Shown one piece after another: positions 1-6,464 of a stretch of 39,456 bases of DNA. The stretch is from the NCBI GenBank assembly GCA_964603125.1, contig CAZRUA010000021.1, forward strand, positions 1 to 39,456, in the 5' to 3' direction. How positions within the stretch are numbered: the stretch's first letter is position 1; each line of letters starts with the position of its first letter. Under the pieces are notes generated by a model, which saw only the letters and a list, made by a program, of their open reading frames with translations, was not told the DNA's origin and did no database searches. This DNA comes from CAZRUA01 sp964603125 (lineage in GTDB: Bacteria > Bacteroidota > Bacteroidia > B-17B0 > Aurantibacillaceae). The position numbers and the translations under genes are program-made.

Positions 1-1
1 A

Positions 2-781
2 GGGGGGGTGCATCCTAAAATGGGATTACATTATTTTGCGAGCTTAATTAAAAAGATAAAAGAAATTCGTCCTGATTTGCACGTGAAAGCTTTTACAGCA
101 GTTGAGTTGGAATACATGTGCAGAAAGGCCAAGGTAAGTTATGAGGAGGGATTGAAAATATTGAAAGATCATGGGCAAGATTCATTACCAGGAGGTGGCG
201 CTGAAATTTTTGACGAGGAGATTAGAAAACAAATATGTGAAGATAAATGCACGTCGGCACAATGGTTAGAAATGCATGAGACAGCGCACAAATTAGGAAT
301 GCCAAGTAATGCAACCATGTTGTATGGCCATATCGAAAGCTATGCGCACCGAATTGATCACATGGATAGGTTAAGAAATTTGCAAGATAAAACAAATGGG
401 TTTAACACTTTTATACCATTAAAGTTTAGAAATAAGGATAATCAAATGTCTCATATTGCTGAAGTATCAGTTATTGAAGATTTGAAAAATTATGCAGTAA
501 GCAGAATCTACTTAGATAATTTTAATCACATAAAGGCTTATTGGCCAATGATAGGAAGAAGCACTGCACAACTTTCGTTGAGCTTTGGTGTTGATGACAT
601 TGATGGTACAATTGATGACTCAACGAAAATATATACTCTTGCAGGAAGCGAGGAGCAAAATCCGGCATTAACAACGGCTCAACTGGTAGAATTGATTAAA
701 CAAGTTAATCGCCGTCCTATTGAAAGAGATACTCTTTACAATGTGGTAAATGATTATAGCGAAAAGCCTGTTGAATTATAG
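2..781 (+). CDS. mqnE: Aminofutalosine synthase MqnE, 3' part (5' end outside window)
   Basis: C-terminal part of a radical-SAM enzyme of the futalosine route to menaquinone; MqnE joins an adenosyl radical to the enolpyruvyl-benzoate product of MqnA to make aminofutalosine. The frame is open to the left window edge, so the GTG at 8 is probably a Val codon in a GG-V-HPK motif rather than a start; the N-terminal CxxxCxxC cluster lies outside the window. Family features visible are KAFTAVE, SLPGGGAEIF, a WLEMHETAHKLG stretch and NATMLYGHIE. MqnC (the cyclase) is the closest relative, but the GGGAEIF and YGHIE wording fits MqnE better. It ends 97 bases before the next gene, which has its own promoter-like box. 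Confidence 0.9.
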   Translation, partial: GGVHPKMGLHYFASLIKKIKEIRPDLHVKAFTAVELEYMCRKAKVSYEEGLKILKDHGQDSLPGGGAEIFDEEIRKQICEDKCTSAQWLEMHETAHKLGMPSNATMLYGHIESYAHRIDHMDRLRNLQDKTNGFNTFIPLKFRNKDNQMSHIAEVSVIEDLKNYAVSRIYLDNFNHIKAYWPMIGRSTAQLSLSFGVDDIDGTIDDSTKIYTLAGSEEQNPALTTAQLVELIKQVNRRPIERDTLYNVVNDYSEKPVEL

Positions 782-844
782 ATAATTTGACTTTAAATTT
801 CGATTAACAAAGTAAATATTCTCATTTTGTAAGATGTAATTCTT

Positions 845-852
845 TACTTTTG
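845..852 (+). promoter_or_regulatory. Promoter -7 box (TACTTTTG) for the DUF3078 gene
   Basis: Exact match to the Bacteroidota -7 consensus TAnnTTTG, 26 bases before the ATG at 879. A TTTG at 826-829 could be the -33 element, but its 15-base spacing is short of the usual 19, so only the -7 box is well supported. Confidence 0.5.
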
Positions 853-878
853 CCCAAAAATTAACGATTAAAAGAGAA

Positions 879-1808
879 ATGAGAAAAATTATTACAACCT
901 TAGCATTATTTAGTTTTAGTGCAAGTTTATTCGCGCAGGATGCGGCTCCTGTTAAAGATACAACCTACTGGAAAAAAGGAGGAACTTTTGGTATTTCAGG
1001 TACACAAACCTCTTTAACTAACTGGGCTGCAGGTGGTCAAAATTCAGTAGCAATTGGTTCAATTGTGAATTTGTTTGCTAACTATAAAAAAGACAAAATG
1101 ACTTGGGATAATAACCTAGATTTAGCTTATGGAGTTATTCGTCAAGGAAACGTAAAGAATTTTTTAAAGAATGATGACCGTATTCAGTTAACTTCAAAAT
1201 ACGGACAATACGCTTTTAAACACTGGTATTATTCAGGTTTATTAGATTTTAAAACGCAATTTGATAACGGTTTTGATGATCCAACCAAACCAGATTCAGT
1301 TCGTAAAGTAATTTCAAGTTTTTTAGCACCAGCTTATACTTTAGTGGCTTTGGGTATGGATTACAAACCAAATGCTAATTTCACTTTATTTATAGCTCCT
1401 ATAACTGGAAAAATAACTATTGTAAATAATCAAACATTAGCAAATGCGGGTGCTTTTGGTGTAGATAAGGCAGTTTATGATGCAAGTTTAAACATTGTTA
1501 CTTTGGGTAAAAAACACCGTGAAGAGTTTGGGGGATATGTTAAAATGGGTTACAAGTTTTCTCCAATGGAAAATGTAACTTTCAATACTAATTTGGAGTT
1601 GTTCTCAAACTACTTAAATAACCCTGGAAACATTGATGTATCATGGACAACGTTAACTTCAATGAAAGTAAACAAATACATTAGCGCTACTTTTAGTACA
1701 CATTTAATTTATGATGATGATATTAAAATAACTGATTCTAAAGGAAATTCAGGACCACGCACTCAGTTTAAGGAGGTTTTGGGTGTAGGATTTTCCTATA
1801 AGTTCTAG
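879..1808 (+). CDS. DUF3078 family secreted / outer-membrane beta-barrel-like protein
   Basis: A 309-residue exported protein. It has a clean signal peptide (basic MRK start, hydrophobic core, cut after residue ~19 in the motif LFAQ-D). The rest is rich in alternating aromatic and polar residues and ends in FSYKF, the aromatic C-terminus typical of outer-membrane barrels. The early TYWKKGG and SLTNWAAGGQNS stretches are typical of the DUF3078 family of Bacteroidota. Its biochemical role is unknown. It appears to be transcribed alone: a promoter-like box lies upstream and a strong hairpin terminator follows. The family call is from remembered motif resemblance, not a search. Confidence 0.75.
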   Translation: MRKIITTLALFSFSASLFAQDAAPVKDTTYWKKGGTFGISGTQTSLTNWAAGGQNSVAIGSIVNLFANYKKDKMTWDNNLDLAYGVIRQGNVKNFLKNDDRIQLTSKYGQYAFKHWYYSGLLDFKTQFDNGFDDPTKPDSVRKVISSFLAPAYTLVALGMDYKPNANFTLFIAPITGKITIVNNQTLANAGAFGVDKAVYDASLNIVTLGKKHREEFGGYVKMGYKFSPMENVTFNTNLELFSNYLNNPGNIDVSWTTLTSMKVNKYISATFSTHLIYDDDIKITDSKGNSGPRTQFKEVLGVGFSYKF

Positions 1809-1828
1809 GATTTAATTTTTAAAATCGA

Positions 1829-1854
1829 AGCCTCACAATTGTGGGGCTTTTTTT
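1829..1854 (+). terminator. Rho-independent terminator after the DUF3078 gene
   Basis: Nine-base arms AGCCTCACA and TGTGGGGCT (one G-T wobble) around a two-base centre, closely followed by a run of seven T. It lies 20 bases after the stop codon. Confidence 0.85.
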
Positions 1855-1918
1855 ATGGTTTAAATTATTTTGTTTTCCACAATTCGTTAATAAATTCAAG
1901 CTTTTTGCCCCTATTTAG

Positions 1919-1951
1919 TTTGTTTTGCCATCTATAATAATTGTAAATTTG
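1919..1951 (+). promoter_or_regulatory. Promoter for dnaX
   Basis: TAAATTTG at 1944-1951 is an exact TAnnTTTG -7 box. Two TTTG candidates for the -33 element lie at 1919-1922 (21-base spacing) and 1924-1927 (16-base spacing). The box ends 10 bases before the dnaX ATG, implying a very short leader. Confidence 0.55.
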
Positions 1952-1961
1952 AGACTCGCAA

Positions 1962-3089
1962 ATGGAAAAATTTATTGTATCGGCTCGTAAGTATCGTCCA
2001 CAAACCTTTAGAACGGTTGTTGGTCAGTCGCATATTACCAATACATTAAAAAATGCCATCAAGAGCAATCACTTAGCTCAGGCTTTTTTGTTTTGTGGAC
2101 CTCGTGGTGTGGGTAAAACAACTTGCGCACGTATTTTAGCAAAAACAATTAATTGTACCAATTTAACAGCCGAAACGGAAGCTTGTGATACATGCGAATC
2201 ATGTGTTAGTTTTAATAGTGGAGCATCGTTAAATGTGTATGAGCTGGATGCTGCTTCTAACAACTCTGTTGACGATATTCGTATATTGGTAGAGCAGGTT
2301 AGGTTTGCACCACAATTAGGTGATTTTAAGGTGTATATTATTGATGAGGTTCATATGTTATCTACCTCCGCTTTTAATGCATTCCTTAAAACGCTAGAGG
2401 AGCCGCCTAAACACGCAATCTTCATTTTAGCTACAACTGAGAAGCATAAAATTATTCCTACTATTTTATCGCGTTGTCAGATTTTTGATTTTAATCGAAT
2501 TAAGATTGAAGATATGTCTTCACATTTGGCATATATTGCAACTACCGAAAATGTTGCGGCTGAGCCTGAGGCATTGCAATTGATTGCTCAAAAAGCTGAT
2601 GGTGGTTTACGTGATGCTTGCAGTATCTTCGATCAAATGGTAAGTTTTGCAGGTAATAATTTAACTTACAAAGCAGTTGCCGAAAATTTACATGTACTTG
2701 ATTATGATTATTATTTTAAAGTAACGGATGCTTTAAATAATCAACAATTACCGCAAGTATTGGTTTTATTTGATGAGATATTAAAAAATGGTTTTGATGG
2801 ACATAATTTTCTAGTAGGTCTTTCGGAACATTTACGAAATCTTTTAGTTTGTAAAGATGCGGTTACTTTACAATTATTAGAAGTTGGTCAAAACATTAAG
2901 GTAAAATACAATGAGCAAGCACAAGCTTGTCAGATGGGTTTTTTATTAAAAGCCTTAGGTATTTTAAATAGAGCTGATATAAGCTACAAATCTGCTAAAA
3001 ACCAACGATTGCAGGTGGAAATAGCACTTATGCAAATAAGTTATTTAGGCGCTGCATCAATTGATGCAGAAAAAAAAAAGATGAGTTAG
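1962..3089 (+). CDS. dnaX: DNA polymerase III subunit gamma (short dnaX product); N-terminal part of tau
   Basis: Clamp-loader ATPase subunit that, with delta and delta-prime, opens the beta sliding clamp and loads it on DNA. The 375-residue frame contains Walker A GPRGVGKT (46-53), four zinc-binding Cys (65, 75, 78, 81), Walker B IIDEVHM (126-132), sensor 1 ATTEKHKI and the SRC arginine-finger motif, then the lid and collar domain. It stops at TAG 3087-3089, seven bases after an A10-G run. The -1 frame is open from that run to 3691, so this is probably the gamma form, with tau made by slippage (about 576 residues). It may be autonomously transcribed from the short-leader promoter just upstream. 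A homopolymer error (A10 for a true A11) would also explain the break. Confidence 0.93.
   Translation: MEKFIVSARKYRPQTFRTVVGQSHITNTLKNAIKSNHLAQAFLFCGPRGVGKTTCARILAKTINCTNLTAETEACDTCESCVSFNSGASLNVYELDAASNNSVDDIRILVEQVRFAPQLGDFKVYIIDEVHMLSTSAFNAFLKTLEEPPKHAIFILATTEKHKIIPTILSRCQIFDFNRIKIEDMSSHLAYIATTENVAAEPEALQLIAQKADGGLRDACSIFDQMVSFAGNNLTYKAVAENLHVLDYDYYFKVTDALNNQQLPQVLVLFDEILKNGFDGHNFLVGLSEHLRNLLVCKDAVTLQLLEVGQNIKVKYNEQAQACQMGFLLKALGILNRADISYKSAKNQRLQVEIALMQISYLGAASIDAEKKKMS
3053..3089 (+). promoter_or_regulatory. dnaX recoding site: palindrome, A10 slippery run and in-frame TAG
   Basis: Bases 3070-3079 are ten A followed by G. Read in the dnaX frame this contains the heptamer A_AAA_AAG (3074-3080), the same slippery heptamer used by E. 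coli dnaX for -1 frameshifting. A TAG stop follows at 3087. Directly before the run, 3053-3068 is a perfect 16-base palindrome (TGCATCAATTGATGCA) that can form a 6-bp stem with a 4-base loop. A -1 slip, or one extra A added by RNA polymerase, continues into a frame open to 3691. I see no strong downstream stem-loop of the E. coli type. Confidence 0.75.
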
Positions 3090-3691
3090 AACCTAGTACT
3101 GAAAATTCTTCTACTAATTCATCACAAACACCTTCTGCCAAGCCATTATCTAATCCTTTAAATGCAGTTGCTGAGGTAAGAACAACTACCAAGCCCGTTA
3201 CTTCTTTTAAGGATTTGGATATTAAAAGTCAATTTAGATTAAATGAATTAAAAAGAAGTAGTGTTGATGTAAATACTGAAACATTGCAGAAAGTAGAAGA
3301 ACCTGAAGTTAAAATCGTTAATGAATCGTTTACATTAGAGGATGCTCAAGCCGCAGTGAAAGCTTATTGCGATTCGAAAATTGAAAACAAAGAGCAAATT
3401 GGCTATACCCTTAGTGCTAAGCCTATAAGCCTAACTAGCGATAATAATATCTTATTCACTTTTGACAGTGATGTGCAAGAAAGATTGTTTCACCCACATA
3501 AACAAGAATGTATTGATTTTTTAAGGGCTAAATTAAACAATGGTAGTTTAGATGTAGTTATCGAATATATCAAGGCTGAAAATCAAGTTTTAAAAGCGGT
3601 AACACCTTTAGAGAAATTTGAAATCCTTAAGAATAAAAACCCTTTATTATTAGATTTGAAGAAGCGTTTTGATTTGGAGTTGGATTACTAA
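3080..3691 (+). CDS. dnaX: tau-specific C-terminal extension of DnaX, reached by -1 frameshift
   Basis: Continuation of dnaX in the -1 frame. It has no good start of its own; the first in-frame candidate is the TTG at 3215, which lies inside the extension. About 203 residues follow the slip: a Ser/Thr/Pro/Asn-rich linker (to about 3200), then a compact domain with charged helices and the ending LLDLKKRFDLELDY. In well-studied bacteria tau's extra C-terminal domains hold the replicative helicase and the polymerase alpha subunit. I infer a similar role but cannot assign domains. The frame stays open for about 600 bases with ordinary codon use, which argues for real translation. The stop lies one base from the convergent SGNH gene. 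Confidence 0.8.
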   Translation, partial: DELEPSTENSSTNSSQTPSAKPLSNPLNAVAEVRTTTKPVTSFKDLDIKSQFRLNELKRSSVDVNTETLQKVEEPEVKIVNESFTLEDAQAAVKAYCDSKIENKEQIGYTLSAKPISLTSDNNILFTFDSDVQERLFHPHKQECIDFLRAKLNNGSLDVVIEYIKAENQVLKAVTPLEKFEILKNKNPLLLDLKKRFDLELDY

Positions 3692-3692
3692 T

Positions 3693-4835
3693 TTATTTGG
3701 TCAGATCAGGAATTGAAACAAGAAGTTTTTTTGCAATAATGCTTTGAACCATTTCATTAGCATGGGCATCAAGGCTCCCAACTATTAATTCATTAGCCTT
3801 ATAGTTTTTTAATTCATCGTTTATTGTGATGTAAGTTATCCCTTCGGTGTTAAGTAGAGGTTTTATTTTGGTATAACAATTTTCTTCTGAAAATGAAATG
3901 TCTCTCAAATCGGGAATGAATAAAACATAAAGTTTGGCATTACTTGTTTTGCAATATTGAATTAGTTCGGTTAAATCTTTAGTGTGTGTATTGAAAATAT
4001 TTGTGTCGTTATAAAAGGATTTTACATCATTGCGATGATTATTAGTATTGAATGCTGGTATAAATTTCGTTGAATTGACAGCCAAAAAATTAAGTAAAAA
4101 ACTAGAATTAGCGGGGACACTAGCAAGATTGTAGATTAAACTTCCATTTGATTTCGTATTGTTTTTATAAACTCTACCAGCCGTTTCTTCAATGTCGTTA
4201 AAGTAGTATTGCAAAATTACCACATTGGGTTTTACAGGAAAAGATTTTAATCTTTGTAATTCATCCCGTGTATCCGAAAATCCTCTGCCTAAATTAAAGA
4301 TGGATAATTCTCTTCTCTTCTCGGCAATGATATTACTAAATCTATTTTCACTTTTTTTAATTCCATTTCCTGCTGTAAACGAATCGCCTAAAAAGAATAG
4401 TTTTGGTTTGGTAGTGTCTTTTGTTTCAAGTTCTTCGTCGCGATAGCCTTGCTTATTGATTTGTTTGAAATAGTAAGAGTGCCAAATGATTTGTGCCAAG
4501 CCGTTTTTAGTATTGCCCTGTGCTTGAGGAATAAACATGAAAATAATTTCAAGCAATAAACAAATACTTAGGAATGAGGTTAGTAATAAATTTAAATTAG
4601 GACGTCGAGCGCTTTTTTCTACAATAACTTTTTGATGAAATCTCTTTAATAAAAGTAAAATTAAGTTTAAAACAATGATTACTCGAATGAAGTAAGCAAT
4701 GATAAATAATATTCGGTAAGTTTGATTTTCGTGCAAACTTTTTAAAATCATTATATTGCTTAGCATTAGAGGAATAGCAATAACATAAAATAATTGAAGT
4801 AATACTTTTATATTTATTTGCCTAACTAATTTCAT
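3693..4835 (-). CDS. Membrane-anchored SGNH/GDSL hydrolase-like protein (distal copy)
   Basis: A 380-residue protein with about three hydrophobic helices in the first ~105 residues, then a predicted extracytoplasmic SGNH domain. Visible blocks are GDSF (150-153, nucleophile S152), LGRGF near 183, the FND motif (N213, D214) and a late DAH (D356, H358). Family members remove or add acyl groups on sugars and lipids; the substrate here is unknown. Its start overlaps the previous gene's stop as ATGA (4832-4835), which implies translational coupling. It is a paralogue of the next-upstream gene, sharing FIPQ-QGNT, the GDSF block, YYFNDI and LYVLFIPD stretches. It is the last gene of the carbamoylation-type operon, so modification of a cell-surface glycan is the best guess. 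Confidence 0.8.
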   Translation of the reverse strand: MKLVRQINIKVLLQLFYVIAIPLMLSNIMILKSLHENQTYRILFIIAYFIRVIIVLNLILLLLKRFHQKVIVEKSARRPNLNLLLTSFLSICLLLEIIFMFIPQAQGNTKNGLAQIIWHSYYFKQINKQGYRDEELETKDTTKPKLFFLGDSFTAGNGIKKSENRFSNIIAEKRRELSIFNLGRGFSDTRDELQRLKSFPVKPNVVILQYYFNDIEETAGRVYKNNTKSNGSLIYNLASVPANSSFLLNFLAVNSTKFIPAFNTNNHRNDVKSFYNDTNIFNTHTKDLTELIQYCKTSNAKLYVLFIPDLRDISFSEENCYTKIKPLLNTEGITYITINDELKNYKANELIVGSLDAHANEMVQSIIAKKLLVSIPDLTK

Positions 4836-5959
4836 TTAAGTTCTGGGATTTCTGTCAGTAGTTTTTTTGCAATAATTTCATTGGCAAGTTCATTGCAATG
4901 GGCATCAATTGAGCTTACCATAAGTGTCTTGGACTCATATGGTTTAAATTCTTCATTTAATTCTAAATATGGAATCGATAGTTTCTTGAGTTCGGGTATA
5001 ATTTTATTATAGCATTTGGTGTTTGAAAAATTGATGTCTCTCATGTCAGGAATAAAAAGCACATAAAGTTTTCCATTTTTGTTTTTGATAGTATTGTTTA
5101 ATTGTTCGATTAACTCAATTTGTTTCTTTAATATTTTGGGGTTATTGTATTTACTTTCAATTTGTTTTTTAAAATCACCATTATCTAAAATACTGGTGAA
5201 TTTAATACTATTTACAAAAACAAAATTAAAGAAGAAACTTCCTTGAAATAACCTTTTTAATTGAGTTGTTAAGCTAAAACTCTTGTTTGGTGAGCTTGCG
5301 AGATTTAATTCTTCAAGTTTGTCTATATCGTTAAAATAATATTGAAGAACTACTACATCACTATTTATATTTGCTTTTTGCAAATTATTTAATTCGTCTT
5401 GGGTATTATTATCTCCCATTCCGAAATTAAAAAACTCATAATTTTTGTTTTTATTTTTTATAATATTTGAGAATCGATTTTCAACTTTATTTATGCCATT
5501 TCCGTAGGTAAATGAATCGCCTAAAAAGATGAAATTTTTCTTTTTTGATTTCCTTGTATTGATGGTATCATCTCTGAATCCTAATTCATTTAAAGGATGG
5601 CCATAGTATAGATGCCAAACAAACTGACCTAAACCTATTTGTGTGTTTCCTTGTGATTGAGGAATAAACATAAAAGCAATTTCAAGTATACAAACTAAAC
5701 TTAAGATGCTTGTTTTAATGGTTGTTCGTTTAGCTTCTTTATCTGGGCTTTTTTGCTTAATAACTTTGGTATGAAAATATTTTAATCCTAATAAAAGAAC
5801 ATGTAGAATGATGATCACTCTTAATGTATACAGACTAAAAAAAACGACTTTATGGTTACCGGATAAAACCCATTCGCCAAAGGCTTTATTTGTAATTAAT
5901 AAGGCAAGGCAAAAAACCAAAATTAATTCAAATAGTATAAGTCGTTTTTGTTGGCGCAT
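4832..5959 (-). CDS. Membrane-anchored SGNH/GDSL hydrolase-like protein (proximal copy)
   Basis: A 375-residue paralogue of the gene immediately downstream, with the same plan: about three hydrophobic segments in the first ~105 residues, then an SGNH domain with GDSF (147-150, S149), NFGMGDN near 178-184, YYFND (N210, D211) and DAH (D352, H354). All catalytic-type residues are present. It starts five bases after the SxtJ-like gene and its stop overlaps the next start (ATGA). The two copies differ clearly along most of their length, so the duplication is old. The likely job is esterase or acyltransfer chemistry on an exported saccharide; this is inferred from context, not read from the sequence. 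Confidence 0.8.
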   Translation of the reverse strand: MRQQKRLILFELILVFCLALLITNKAFGEWVLSGNHKVVFFSLYTLRVIIILHVLLLGLKYFHTKVIKQKSPDKEAKRTTIKTSILSLVCILEIAFMFIPQSQGNTQIGLGQFVWHLYYGHPLNELGFRDDTINTRKSKKKNFIFLGDSFTYGNGINKVENRFSNIIKNKNKNYEFFNFGMGDNNTQDELNNLQKANINSDVVVLQYYFNDIDKLEELNLASSPNKSFSLTTQLKRLFQGSFFFNFVFVNSIKFTSILDNGDFKKQIESKYNNPKILKKQIELIEQLNNTIKNKNGKLYVLFIPDMRDINFSNTKCYNKIIPELKKLSIPYLELNEEFKPYESKTLMVSSIDAHCNELANEIIAKKLLTEIPELK

Positions 5960-5964
5960 TTATT

Positions 5965-6315
5965 TTACCATAAGTTTTCTAAATCATTTGCTACGTAGGT
6001 GTGATTTCTTTCCTTAAAGCTGGTTTTGGTTTCATTCGTTTTTTTTGTGAATAATCTTTTAATTAAGCTATAAGGACTAATTACAAAAAAGAAGATGATG
6101 GTTAAAAGAATGCTTGTGTTTATTTTGTTCAATAACCAGGCAATTTTCATCCAAAGCCAATTAAAAGCGAAACAAAAATCATCAACTAAAGTGCAGCTTA
6201 AAAACACAAGCACTCCTGAATATAACATTATTGGTTTTTTTGTAAACCAAAACATAATACCCGTTAGTATTAGTAATGGGAAGGTTTGTTTAATGTTATT
6301 TAAAATTCTTTTCAT
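5965..6315 (-). CDS. SxtJ-like small membrane protein
   Basis: A 116-residue membrane protein with hydrophobic stretches near residues 11-20, 28-45, 52-62 and 68-80 and a charged tail (TKKTNETKTSFKER). I chose the ATG at 6315 because it overlaps the preceding stop as TAATG and because the longer upstream frame overlaps the DUF5989 gene. Size, topology and place between a DUF5989 peptide and SGNH genes, downstream of a NodU/SxtI-type carbamoyltransferase, fit the SxtJ family first named from cyanobacterial saxitoxin clusters but widespread in bacteria without the toxin. SxtJ function is not established. A role in presenting substrate to the carbamoyltransferase at the membrane is my guess. Confidence 0.65.
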   Translation of the reverse strand: MKRILNNIKQTFPLLILTGIMFWFTKKPIMLYSGVLVFLSCTLVDDFCFAFNWLWMKIAWLLNKINTSILLTIIFFFVISPYSLIKRLFTKKTNETKTSFKERNHTYVANDLENLW

Positions 6316-6464
6316 TAAAATAAAGAATATATAAATGGGCCAACAGCAGATGAACCACCAGCAAATATTAATAATCCTAAAAGTAAGAGAATGATGATAA
6401 CAGGTGTTAACCACCATTTTTTTCTTTGTTTAATGTATTGCCAAATATCTTTTAAAAATTCCAT
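6315..6464 (-). CDS. DUF5989 (SxtK-like) single-helix membrane peptide, 49 aa
   Basis: A short gene: ATG at 6464-6462, directly next to the carbamoyltransferase stop (TAA then ATG with no gap), and a TAA at 6317-6315 that shares a base with the next ATG (TAATG). The product starts MEFLKDIWQYIKQRKKWW, has one long hydrophobic helix (about residues 19-35) and ends VGPFIYSLF. This start-helix-end pattern, with an aromatic-basic KKWW belt and a terminal FIYSLF, is characteristic of DUF5989 peptides, which sit beside carbamoyltransferases and SxtJ genes. The function is unknown. Perfect packing between neighbours argues that it is a real gene. Confidence 0.85.
   Translation of the reverse strand: MEFLKDIWQYIKQRKKWWLTPVIIILLLLGLLIFAGGSSAVGPFIYSLF

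Noticed and set aside
8..10. GTG at 8 as the start of mqnE
   Set aside because: The frame is open further left, with GG-V-HPK matching an internal family motif; the gene clearly begins outside the window.
5965..6417. Longer start (ATG 6417) for the SxtJ-like gene, giving 150 residues
   Set aside because: The extra 34 residues overlap the DUF5989 gene in another frame; the ATG at 6315 joins the preceding stop as TAATG.
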